Shown: positions 11,314-24,854 of the stretch, piece after piece | Position numbering within the stretch: position 1 is the first letter of the stretch | Layout: the number at the start of each line of letters is the position of its first letter | Assembly (NCBI RefSeq): GCF_052857255.1 | Contig: NC_135498.1 | Location: forward strand, 87,182,639 to 87,246,638 | Reading direction: 5' to 3' | DNA: 64,000 bases | From: Amblyomma americanum | Taxonomy: Eukaryota > Arthropoda > Arachnida > Ixodida > Ixodidae | Program-made: the position numbers and the translations under genes | Notes under the pieces: model-generated | Seen by the model: only the letters and a program-made list of their open reading frames with translations | Told to the model about the DNA's origin: nothing | Databases searched by the model: none

Positions 11314-11886
11314 TGTTGCAAATGGGTTGCAAGCCCCAAGGGTAGCGTTGGCCTGGCGGCCTGGGGCAAAGCTGGAAACATCCGAAGGTCCCGGCAAAGG
11401 ATGAGTCGACTGGCAACAGAACAACTTGTTTATTCTGGCATCGCAAAAGAGCAGCCGGTCAGGGCGACCACGTTACTCGAAGGAAGAAATCGAAGTCCCT
11501 TTGGCGTCCGGGGGAGCGGCTTTTTTATACCCTCGGAGTCGAGGGCAAGAAGGAACGGCTTGGGATGAGGCGCCCGATACGGCGACGCTCAGACATGTTC
11601 AGACGTGACGTGCGCGTCCGCCGGGCCGGCGCCGGTCAGACCTCCTCGCCTCCCAGTTGGGGAGCTCCTCTCCCCGGCTGCCGCGCTTTGACAAGCGTGG
11701 GCACCAACATGCACACACACACACGCACACACGACGGCACGTGGCATTGAAACCTGCCTGGACGCGCTTGGCGAGAGGCGTTACGGCAGCACTGAACGGG
11801 CCCAAATTGACCGCCACTTTGAACGAAGCCGCGGCGTCCGTTGCATCCGCGCCGGTTATACCGCGCGTCGTAGGCGAGACGTAACA
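11314..11886 (-). repeat. 5' LTR (573 bp)
   Basis: This is the promoter-bearing LTR for the minus-strand element. Going downstream from 11886, a TATAAAAAA box is complementary to 11521-11529 and an AATAAA is complementary to 11429-11434, about 90 bp later. The order fits U3-R-U5. It is 99.3% identical to 6737-7309. Confidence 0.92.
11521..11529 (-). promoter_or_regulatory. LTR TATA box
   Basis: TATAAAAAA is read on the minus strand in the 5' LTR. The 3' LTR has C instead of the first T, so only the 5' LTR keeps the canonical box. Confidence 0.65.
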
Positions 11887-11890
11887 GCCG
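11887..11890. repeat. Target-site duplication GCCG, right copy
   Basis: It matches 6733-6736 on the other side of the LTR element. Sequence from 11891 onward continues the interrupted TIR. Confidence 0.85.
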
Positions 11891-12439
11891 TTGTACGATC
11901 GTTTCGGAGCGCCTTCCGCCACGTCCGCTTCGCGAGCGGTCCGCCAGTTTTCGGCCGCCAGGCGGACGTGAGGCGGAAAGTTGTACGATCACTTTGGCGC
12001 TTGCGAGCGAGGCGGATGGTCCCAGCTTTCCGATTGGCGCGCCCGGCAGTGCCTGCCGTCTAATCGCGTGCGGCGGTACAGGCATGCATGCCTGTAGCAA
12101 AACACGCAGATATCTTGCAGTAGGAATAGCCCGTATTAATTGCGGCGTACTCGAGACATCCGTTCCGTCAACGCTTTTTTTTTTGCCGCAGGATTTTCGT
12201 CGAAGGTACAATCGTGGTCGGCTGTGATATGTGTCGGAAACGACATGTGGACCATTTATACCCAAGAGACCGAAAAATATCGCCATCGCGAACTCCTCCT
12301 CGTTCGTCGCGATGTTTTCACAACGGTCGACGGTTTGCCAAAATAACAGAAGGCTGCCCCCTCTGAAAGTTAGGCTATCCTCAGGATTTCAGAACAACGA
12401 CGCTCTAGTGCTGTTTGTTTAAGTTCATAACAAGCTCTG

Positions 12440-13470
12440 GGATAGATGAATGTCCAAAAAAGTATCCTTACTGAGATTCGTTGGCCAATGCCAAGGTGCT
12501 GGTTGAAGTGATAACTACGATACAAGCAAATTTCAGCCGCCTGTTGCTGCTGCTGCTGCTTCGTGCGGCTCGCCTGACGTCTGCTAGATCCGCGTCCTAA
12601 GGCGTCGCGGAAATCGAGCAGAACTTTATTTTATTATCGGACAGGTTGATGTGACTAGAGGAGTTCCTTTATTACTGCGCTGGCTAGTTCCAAAGCTCCC
12701 TGAGCTGCGGCATCGATGCGAAACCAGCTAGGCTTAGCGACGAGTACGGCAGCCGGGAAGCAGCGCAGTTCGTCGCACTGGCGCTCCCGCAGGCGGCGTC
12801 GTTGACGAAAGCGCGGCCATGCTGTCGTTGCTCGAATATAGCAGGCGGCGTTTCTGATAGCATGGCTGTTTTGTCTTTTTTGGTGCGAACGTGAAGTAAA
12901 CCGAGCCTGCTCGCCGGCAGGCCAGCCTAGATCCGTCCGCCGCCGTAATAAAAATCAGCTTAAGATTGTTTTTGACGTAAGCAGTAAACGCTGAGACAGA
13001 GAAATGTGCCAAATGTATCATTCCTGAGAATCGTTGATCAACACCGAGTTGCTGGCAAAAGCAACAACTCATACGAGCAAAATTTCTCACCAGAATCGCC
13101 TCACAAGCTGCCGCTGGCCCGCCGTTTCGGTCCGGCTCGCCTGTCGCCCGCAGCGGTCCGCTGGGTCCGCAGCCGAAGGTGTCGCGGAAATTGACCGAAA
13201 TTTTAGTTTATGGTGAGATTATACTGTTAACAGCAAAGGGATATTAAGAGATATTATAGCGCAGGCTACTCGCGAAGCGGCGTGTGCTGCGCCAGGCAGC
13301 AGCGCAGTTCGTCGAGGAGCGACCGCAGGCGGTGCCGTTGCCGAAATCCCGCTACTAGCGCAAGCATGCTTTGTCGCTGCTCGTGTATAGCAGGCGGTCT
13401 TTCTGATAATATGGCTATTTTGTCTTTTATGGTGCGAACTTCACACCAAGCCAAGCAGTAATCAGACCGC
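12440..13470. repeat. Diverged tandem duplication, about 550-bp period
   Basis: Two adjacent blocks (about 12440-12925 and 12985-13470) share the same order of motifs. These are GAATCGTTG-like plus TGCTGG, then CGCGGAAAT..GA..CAGAA, then GCAGCGCAGTTCGTCG, then TAGCAGGCGG..TTTCTGATA..ATGGCT, then TTTTGTCTTTT.TGGTGCGAAC. Neither block has a convincing reading frame. Similar GC-rich segments make this look like duplicated non-autonomous transposon sequence rather than a gene. Confidence 0.65.
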
Positions 13471-13799
13471 TGCGAGTGGCAAAACGTACGCTTTGAGCTC
13501 GAGTGCTTGAGTCGAGCGGCGCAGCGATGCTGGCTGCTCTGTGTGTCCCTGCTTGCAGTGGGGCTGCAATTCGCAAGCAGCGACCGGTGCAGCGCGCCGG
13601 CCGAGTTTTCGCACATGGGTTGCCTGCTTTTTACTTTTGTCGCGAGTGTCACACTGCTGAGTGCTTCTTATCAGCACCTCTGAATACTACGCAATGCTCT
13701 GTTCTCCATTGCATTGTGGGTATAGCAGTAGCTTCAGATTTCAAGGTTCCTAGTTCGAATCCGCGTGGTCGGGGATTTTTTTTCTTCTTTTTATTATTT

Positions 13800-14364
13800 T
13801 AGTTTTAAATAATCTCCCCCGTCTTGTTTACCCGCGAGCGACTGGATTTATTTTTCGAGCCATGCCTTTCTGACCCAGCAATAAGTGCTGCTCAGTACTA
13901 GACTGCACTCAATCTAGGTTCATAATCACGAGTGTTAAGAGTTTGTTTTACTAAGGTGGGATTTATTTAAAAGAGTTAAAAGTAAAGCGTCCCAGCCCAT
14001 GAATTTCGCATAGCAGGAAATGACAAAAGAAGAGTGAGAACGAGAAAGGGCCAAGTTGGCGGGAGGTCTCGCACGTTGTCTCGCTAGTGTGACATGGGAG
14101 TTGGCGAACCATCGGCCAACTGCCGTCTTGTGGGAGACGTGGCGCCGACGTCGAAAGTCGACCGTCTGTTTTCATCGGCGCAGGGTGACATAGAGCCAGA
14201 CATCACGATGACATGGTTTTGGCAGACCAAATCGGGCGACTGTTGGCCTGTCTTTTGCATAGTTGTCATTTTAATATGTAAACAACCCCCCCCCCCCCCC
14301 CCCAACTACCTACAGCCAGCTGACTGCTAATGCAAAAGACATGCTTATCTATTCAATATATAAG

Positions 14365-14410
<46 letters not shown>

Positions 14411-15140
14411 CTGAATTGTGTATGCATTAAAAATTAACATTTTAGCACACTGCTGTCAAACGCAAAATGCAAATGCACATAAGAAATTATGACTTTTCAA
14501 ATTGTTTGGAATAGCTAGGTAAAATCAGTTCTAATTAAAGCAGTTCTACATTTTACAGAACACTGACAATGTAACAATAGTGACTTATTTTGTTGTTTTT
14601 AAGTCCATTATTAAAGCCAAAATAGAAATAGCACTGTGTGGCTGCAAAGTGGCTTAGACATGCATCACTTGGCTGTAGTGCAAGGTGCTTTGTTCTCCAC
14701 AGAGACTGCGCGCCATCAGGTAGTCCTTTAGCATATCTTCATGAGCTGATATTGCCGTTGCACAAGTCAGACTACAGCACTGAAAACAAGTATCGATCGG
14801 AAGTTCTGCTGAAGGACATGTCATTGTTGCCATGTACAAAATTAGCTGGTATATACTCTGTGCAACTCCAAAGCATTCTCAAATGTCGCTGTGAGTGGAA
14901 AACAATGTGGGTGCCTTTGTATTGCATAAAAGTCTACACATGTATTTCTATTACTATAAACATAATGAGATGTGGGAGCCAGTAAAGTGGATTACAGGTA
15001 GAGTAAATACAAGAACCAATTTGGAGGGTTTACACTGCAATGGCTCCTGGCTTAGGCTGGGCAAGAATACTTTGTACAGTCAGGGAAACGGGATACAATG
15101 ACCCTATAATCTGCTTTTCTCGAGCAAACACCAACAACTC
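13800..15140. repeat. Non-coding spacer with poly(C) and (GT)n microsatellite
   Basis: It contains C18 at 14286-14303 and (GT)22 at about 14366-14409. No gene is recognised; the rest is AT-rich. Confidence 0.7.
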
Positions 15141-15154
15141 AAGCAGAATTTGTA

Positions 15155-15398
15155 TATAATTGGTTTTTTGGGCGGGAAAAGAAATGGCGCAGTATCTGTC
15201 TCATATATCGTTGGACACCTGAACCACGCCGTAAGGGAAGGGATAAAGGAGGGAGTGAAAGAAGAAAGGAAGAGAGAGGTGCCGTAGTGGAGGGCTCCGG
15301 AATAATTTCGACCACCTGGGGATCTTTAACGTGCACTGACATCGCACAGCACACGGGCGCCTTAGCGTTTTTCCTCCATAAAAACGCAGCCGCCGCGG
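15155..15398 (-). mobile_element. tRNA-derived SINE (tick Ruka-like), 5'-truncated
   Basis: The minus-strand body has the family landmarks AAAGATCCCCAGGTGGTCGA, CACTACGGCACC and GCGTGGTTCAGGTGTCCA. The A/B-box head is missing after the CCGCGGCGGCTGCG point. A target-site duplication of AAGCAGAATTTGTA flanks it (15141-15154 and 15399-15412), showing insertion by LINE-type target-primed reverse transcription. Confidence 0.85.
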
Positions 15399-15413
15399 AA
15401 GCAGAATTTGTAA

Positions 15414-16290
15414 ACTTGGATTTCCAGTATGAGGTCTATGATGTTGCACAATAAAATGAAATAGAAATTGAGCCATCTAAGTATGTGACAGGCATATAAG
15501 TGTACGTTCTCTGATACAACTTTAAAGCAATGTTTAAGAGTTATTTTCACTCATTAGTAAAATGTAGACTGATTGAATGTAAAGGTGACCAGTTCACAAT
15601 CCAGCTAGCAAAAGTGACCATCGCTTACTGTTAACTCATGTTTATACCACTCAACATGTGTTGAATTTTAGAGTGTGCTATTAGTTTCCGTCTATCCACA
15701 TTTTCAGCAAAATATACCTATTTCACTGCCAGTTTGGTTTTCAATTAATTGAGGCATGGATAGGCATTAGAAACTTGGAAAAGACCAATTTGAAGTTAGG
15801 CCAAAGAAAGCCGAAAAAAAAAAACAGAAAAGCAGTGATGACTTTTGTCTTTACTGGTGTCTCTTTGCTGCAAATTGAAGTTGACAGCTTTTGTGTTCAA
15901 GATGAACCAACAGCCCTGTTAACACTATACTGAATATATAAAAGTCACATGCATAAACATGCATTCGTAGCATTCTCACTGAGCCATGTTATGAAGGCGG
16001 TGTGTTGCTTAGCTGAAGAGACGATAAGAGAGAGAAACCAAAAAAATCTGACACAGATAGGCACAATAATGCATGCTTAGCTTTTGAGTGCACAGGTTGT
16101 TGGCTAGACCTAGCTTGTGCACAGTGTGAAAGTTAGCGTAAATGCAACTGTATGCCGTCCGACAAAACTATTGTGTAAATGTTCCCCAATATTACTTGAA
16201 ATAGATTGTGAGGAAAGTTCTTACGCGTAAGAGAACATTCCATTGGCTTGCCGAGCTAAGCAAGCGACTAAGCACTTCATTAGAACAATT
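15414..16290. other. No gene recognised
   Basis: AT-rich spacer. No coding signal, repeat family or splice-like structure was identified. Confidence 0.5.
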
Positions 16291-16299
16291 TATTTTGAC

Positions 16300-17880
16300 A
16301 TTTATTATACCTAAACAGTACTAAATGACAATATTTGAGTGGTCAGCTTTGTGTAGAAGTAATCAACCATTAGCATCCAAGCACAGCCATACGGCTACAA
16401 AGGAAAGCTTTGTAGCTCTTCTTTGTGGCCTTATGGCTGCACTTGGGTGGACATTAATGAGTATTTACTCCCTTATTACAAATATTCTCTGCCTTGAGGG
16501 AATTACTTTAATTAGAGGACGAGCATTATCATTTATTGCGTGCATTTCTGCAGTGACTAGCTCAAGGGACAAGAGGTTAGTAAGCCTTGTGAGGTGGAAG
16601 GCCATTCCAGCCTTTAGTGGCAAAAACAAAAATCAATATTGAAATGCAGTGGCATGAGCTAACTAGGCACAACAGTACTAGTGCGGCTAGTGCAGAAGGA
16701 AACATGAGTCTGAACAGATTAGTTGGTTATGTGACGGTAAAGAGTGAAAAAAACCCTGCCGTTTCTGCACGACATGAAGAAATTTGAAGATTCACCTTTG
16801 GTGCTGTGGAACTGGAGCTTCAACAATAGTCTGAGAAAATAAAACAAGGGCTCAGGTCTGAACTCATTCTAGGATTTTAGTTAAGAGGATCTGAACGCAA
16901 GTAACTTGGAAGACGGCAATGCTGAGTACATGTTATGGTGTAAATGTCCTAGGCTGTGGGAGGGCGTACAGGCATTATGAGGTGAGACCATGCGAGCCAT
17001 GTGAATGGCTGAGTGTTTCAACCAGTATCCAGTGAATATACCTTTCTCGGTAAGGCCTTATAAGTAGGCACAATGTAGTTTTGCTTACAATAAAAAAAAA
17101 TGAGTGCATTCTTAGTAACATTAGCAAACAGGCCATTCTAGAGCATGCAAAATGTTGTTTTGGAGAACTAAAACATGGGTATTGATTGCAAGATGGCAGA
17201 CCCCTTAATACAGCCATCAATGAAGGCATGTAACAAAACACTGAAAGGAAAGCCATAATGTAGGTAGTAAAAAGCTGAGGCTCAAGGGCAATGCCTTGGG
17301 GGACATCCAAGACTGCAGGAAAAGGCAGGATGCTTAAGAATTGGCAAGGGAAATCTGCCGACGGCTGGCTTGGATCCAGTTTAGAGCAATTGGATACAAG
17401 TTAAAGCACGACGAAAATGCCATACATAAATAAGCGAATCACATGCTCTTTCAAAGCCAAGAAGAAAAGCATCGAGGGGGATATTGCAGTCAAGGTGCAT
17501 GTCGTGAAGAACAAGAGCAAGTTGGCTATTGCAGGAATGTTTTCTAAAAGCTTGCCAATTTGGATGAAACAACTTAATGGGCCAAAACAATCTAGCAGGG
17601 CAAGAGTACAAAATGTGTTTGGTGATTTGCAGCACATGCCAATGGCATAAATAGGGCCATAGGTGCTGGGAAATGATGGGTAAGAAACATAGAGGGGCCG
17701 AACTATGATGAGGCAGGAAGCTATCTGGACAGTATGCACTAGATATGCGTACACTGTGCTTCCTGTCCTGTTGATGTTTGCTACAAATTTCACAAAACTT
17801 GGTACGAGTGTACTGTCGGGTGAGCCGGCGGTAAGTTTGCATGTTGAAACTGCGCTAAGGGACGAGGACAACAGAGCAAG
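16300..17880 (-). pseudogene. Decayed LINE reverse transcriptase (CR1/L2/Jockey-like)
   Basis: On the minus strand, DAFLLGFERACDSLIYVWHF (about 17420-17480) corresponds to RT motif A with its DFxxAFD core altered. VPQGIALEPQLF (about 17270-17305) corresponds to the VPQGSxLGPLLF block. Near 16600-16620 a TKGWNGLPPH segment matches the C-terminal tryptophan-rich end of CR1/L2-type ORF2. The YADD block was not seen, and stops and frameshifts are frequent. The copy is old and inactive. It lies inside the candidate composite bounded by 6731 and 21064. Confidence 0.65.
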
Positions 17881-17884
17881 AATT

Positions 17885-20785
<2,901 letters not shown>

Positions 20786-21339
20786 CTGCCACTGCCTAGG
20801 CCGCGCTCCCCAGTTCAGTCGACGGATGGCCATCTTTCCCCGGAAGAGCAGAACCGAGGCGGAGGGAGGAGGGGCTCGGACGTCACTGACGTCACGGGAA
20901 AAGCAGCCAATAGCTGCAATCCGGTCCCCGGCCGGATGCGCTCGTCCGCCAGAAAGTTGAAGTTGACCAACTTTCCATCCGTTCGCCGAACGAGGCGGAT
21001 CCGCCAGGCCCGCTCGCGAAGCGGACGAGGCGGAAGGCGCTCCGAAACGATCGTACAACGGCCCTTACAGTGAGCTTTAAGCTTGCCTTTCATGTAATGA
21101 CTGTTTGTTCAGAGAAAGCCGACAGTCTTTGGCTTCTTCCTGATTCTATATTAGCGAGCCCCTAAATTTCACTTATCACTGTTCGTGAAAGTCCCTGTGT
21201 GTGTTAGTTATTTTGGACTGTTTAGAAGGTTAGCGTGAAGCCTTTTCAACTTTAACAGTGATAAGTTCGTGTCACCATTGCGTGCTTCCGTGCTGCAGGC
21301 ACATTTTCAAGAAAGTGCCTTTGAGTAGAACTGGGCGGA

Positions 21340-24330
21340 CGTCTGGAAAAAATTGAAACCCAATGCTGTGCCAACCGCTCTTGTCGTTCAGTGGTAAGAA
21401 GGCACATATTTTCGCACTATTTAAAGTTTGCGGAGCTTGTTTCTTAATCCTGTTCCTTCTTGCAGTCTTTGCCGGCTTGTTGCTCTATAGAGCAAGAAAT
21501 CGGCACTCTTATGACCGGCCACTCTTATGACCGGCCATCCTTAGTCACATGGAGCGATTATTCAGGTGTTTCTTCAGACACAGAAAAGACGCGCGTTACA
21601 GCAGGATGCTCTTCATATCACCGGATAATGAAATAGCTCGTTTCCTCTATTTTTATGGAGAGATGAATCAACCGCGCCTGCCATCCAAAGGCATGCTACT
21701 GAAATTTCGTATTTTGTTTAATTTTCATTATATATCTAGCATAACTCGGAGCATTTTCGTTCATAATGATAAAAGAATGTACCTGCTGAGATGCAACGTC
21801 TGTGGTTTCTTTTTTTTCAGCAATGCCTAAGCACAGGAAGCCGCCAAAAGAAAGGATTTTACCACAAGGAGCACTTGCAACAGAAGAAGGAACACATAAT
21901 CTGCAGTATCAATCCAGTGCTTCTGATACCTCACCGACAGACATTCAAGACCAGCATGTCAACGACGTGGCTGATATACCAGAGGCAGCAAATAAAGAAT
22001 TGCTGCCAGTGCCGAGAGATCGCACGGAGATGACTCAACGTCAGATGAAAAACTTACCTTGCCCAAGTTCCACGCCGGAAACCTCAGTTCCTGCCCCAGA
22101 TTCTCAGCAAGTTGCCAGCCGACTTAGTGCAACCCGTGACGATTTGGTGCGAGAGAAGTGCAGTAACAGCTCGTGTGCTGAAGAGAATAAACAGCTTGAG
22201 GACATAAAAAGAGAGTACGCGAAACTTCACGAAGTTCATAGGAAAGCAAGTGCTACAAATCAGTCAATTAAAAAGAAGCTTCAAAAGTTGGAAAATGCCG
22301 GCATGGTGTTACGAAAAAACTGAAGTTTATAAATGAAGACCAAATGCAAGCCCTATCACGGAACAACAACCAAGGTGCCGCGTGGTCGTCGAAAACAATG
22401 AAACAAGCCCTTCAGATAATGTTTGCGAGTGGAGAATCAGGCTATGAAACACTGAAAAAACTTGGGCACCCCTCTGCTTTCCAATAGGACTCTTGTCCGT
22501 CGTCTTCAAGGGCTCAAGTTCCTGCCAGGGATTCTAACTGAAGTGATTGACGTGCTCAGAGTAAAAGCAGAGGGCATGGGAGACATTGAAAGAGATTGGG
22601 TACTTTATCTCGATGAAATGAAAATTTTCCTTGAATATGAGCTCGATCATGCTGAAGACGTCTTGTTTGGAGGAAAGACACTCCCAGCAGAGCCAGAGGA
22701 ACCTGCCTGTCATTACTTAGGGTTTATGGTCGGAGGATTAATTGGACTCAAAGTGGAAGCAGATCATTGCATACCATTTTACAGGAAGCTCTCTCGATGG
22801 CTGTCTGCTTAAGGATTTTGTGCTGGCAATCGTGCAGCTTTTCGGAGATGTTTCTCTCAGAGTTCTTGCGGTGACCTCTGATATGGGATCCTCCACAGAG
22901 CGATGTGGCGCGAGTTAGGCTCTTCCAGTCACAGGAATTCTAAAACGGTGTGCTCAATCCCCCATCCTGTGCTTGAGGGAATGGAACTCTTCTTCGCAGC
23001 GGATGCCGCACATGTGATAAAAATATTCGGGGTCAGCTTTTGAACTCGATTGACTTTACACTAGGTGATGCAATTGCCTGCCACCATGGCTTACCCTCCT
23101 ACAAAGTGAAGGTGGAGCATGTTCGTGCTATCGCGGAATATGACTGGGACAGAGAACTTAAAATTGCGCCCAAACTTTCGGAAGTGCATGTCAGCAAAGG
23201 ACATTTTACGAAAATGTAGATCGGCATAGCAGTTCAATTTTTCAAAGAATCGCCAGCTGTCATTAGTTGTCTAATAAGAGAAAAAGTGCTCAAGCCAGAA
23301 GCTGAAACCACAGCATGGTTCCTGGGGCTCATTGCAAAATAGTACAAACTGATGTCCTCGCGACATCCATCGGTTGCACTTAGTTGGCGAGACATGGCAA
23401 AGTACCACGAAACCCTGGACACGTTGCGCCTGGCATTAGAGACCATTCAAGACATGCAGATTGGCAGCACGTCCCAGTGGAAGCCCTCACAGGCAGGACG
23501 CATGATAGCAACGACAGTGGTCCTTCGTTTGCAAGACGTTGTACTTAAAACGGATGGCTACAAGTTCTTCCTCACCCGGAGACTGCTGCAGGACTGCATA
23601 GAGGATTTTTTTTCTGTTGTGCGCCAGAGGAAACCCATTCCAAACGCGCACGACATGAAATGTGCTCTGAAGCTTGCGTGTGTCAGTCAATTTTTGCACA
23701 CGCCAGCGACCTCAAATTATGAGACGGATGATTCTGAGTACCTGGTCGACATGATTTCACAAGGAAAAAGAGTGTGTGCTGAAGTTGTGTGGGAAGAAAT
23801 TGATGATGGCGAAATTCTTTTCATTGAAGCAGTGACTTCAGTTCAGTGCAGCATTTTGCACCATATTGGCGGCTTTCTTGAGAAAGGAATCTTGAAAAAA
23901 AACGAAAAACTGCGAGCAGTGCAGGGCTGCAATGCTGGGCTCGACGAGCCATGGGCATGCATATTTAACTGCACTAAGAGAGTATGTTCATGATGGTAAG
24001 AACTTATGTTATCCGAGCGGTGAAGTTATGAGGTTGCTCACACTCACATCCTGCGAAGAGCACTTTAAAGGAATCAAGTCCTGGACAGACAACCTGCTCA
24101 CCCTGAAGTCTCCTCTAAAGGCTGTGACAGAATATTTAATGAAGAGGGCTCATTGCAGTCTGGAGGCATGCCAGCGACACAAGGATTCTCTGGAACACAT
24201 GCTGATATCAAGTTATGCAAGAGTAAGGCTACGCATTCCCCTGCGCCAGCTCGACGCTGCGAGAATTTGTGGGCATGGAAGCAAGACATGCGCTGCAGTT
24301 AATTTGCATTGAGTTGTAGCGCTCTTTATT
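21340..24330 (+). pseudogene. P-element/THAP9-like transposase, multiply frameshifted
   Basis: Plus-strand blocks follow the order of P/THAP9 transposases. A coiled-coil region (21829-22320) is preceded by a splice-acceptor-like T-run and CAG. FINEDQMQAL and the helix-turn-helix-like segment follow (22322-22460). The RNase H-like start is LYLDEMK with the first catalytic Asp (22603-22625). A TSDMGSS segment is near 22870, FFAADAAHVIK with the probable second Asp is near 22993-23025, and EDFFSVVR with the likely catalytic Glu is near 23600-23625. A C-terminal HHIGGFL stretch ends at a stop near 24312. Frame changes occur near 22315, 22460, 22795 and 23930, with stops at 23217-23219 and 23337-23345. 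Upstream, CCANRSC near 21370 with a following donor, and RYSRMLFIS near 21595, may be remnants of the THAP zinc finger, but this is tentative. Confidence 0.8.
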
Positions 24331-24339
24331 TTTGAAATC

Positions 24340-24854
24340 CTTAAAGTTCCCGACCAAATAAACAAGTTATCACATCGGAAATTGCTATCTACTGACTGCA
24401 CTTTTTCTCAGTGTTGAAAAGCCGTATGGTGACTTTATTTTAGCAGCATCGATTACCGGTTTTTATCAATTACCAATTGACAATATATTCGTGCAGAAAA
24501 TGTGCTAAACAGGGCTTTATATTTAATTACTACGTGAGAGTCGTGGTTTAGTGCTATAGAAGTCACATGTAAGGCACCAAATAGTCTGGCATGCATTCTA
24601 TTTTGTTTACCCTCATCTGCATATTTACATTAAGGTAAACGAATTCAAAACAAAATTAAGAATAACTATGGAAGCACTGCTAAACAGAATACGGGCACAA
24701 AATAAAATAAACGTTCAATGAAAGCGCATGCTATATGCTCAAGCTGAACATAAAAATGCGCCAGAAATGGTTCATTTCGTAGTATTAGTGTGTAATATCC
24801 CACAGAACATATATAAATTATGTTTCGAACTACAATGAAACAATAAAAGCGGCC
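24340..24854. other. No gene recognised
   Basis: AT-rich 3' flank of the P-like relic. No matching terminal inverted repeat or 8-bp duplication was found by eye. Confidence 0.5.

Larger units (their letters stand above)
6737..11886 (-). mobile_element. Young Ty3/Gypsy-type LTR retrotransposon lacking integrase
   Basis: The element has two 573-bp LTRs (6737-7309 and 11314-11886) that begin TG and end CA. They differ at only 4 positions (about 99.3% identical). A 4-bp GCCG duplication flanks it (6733-6736 and 11887-11890). It is transcribed on the minus strand, so 11314-11886 is the 5' LTR. The internal part encodes one long gag-pol frame (7922-10999). The SCAN-like Gag and the pol ending with RNase H fit the Gmr1-like Gypsy lineage, in which integrase lies upstream of RT (established knowledge). 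Here no integrase is found either between protease and RT or after RNase H. The copy would therefore need integrase from a relative. The low LTR divergence indicates recent insertion. Confidence 0.9.

Noticed and set aside
10954..11568. 204-codon plus-strand ORF spanning the 5' LTR
   Set aside because: It is antisense to the retroelement and runs across the LTR/internal boundary. The same frame recurs in the other LTR, as expected for duplicated GC-rich LTR DNA rather than a gene.
13711..13775. Possible tRNA gene or SINE head with GTTCGAATCC B-box
   Set aside because: A B-box-like GTTCGAATCC and a weak A-box-like TAGCAGTAGC are visible, but no acceptor or anticodon stem closes into a cloverleaf, and no SINE body follows. 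At most it is a tRNA-derived remnant.
17381..17871. Two overlapping minus-strand ORFs of about 155 codons as a possible membrane protein
   Set aside because: Hydrophobic stretches come from decayed LINE sequence; RT motif A is recognisable in one of the frames.
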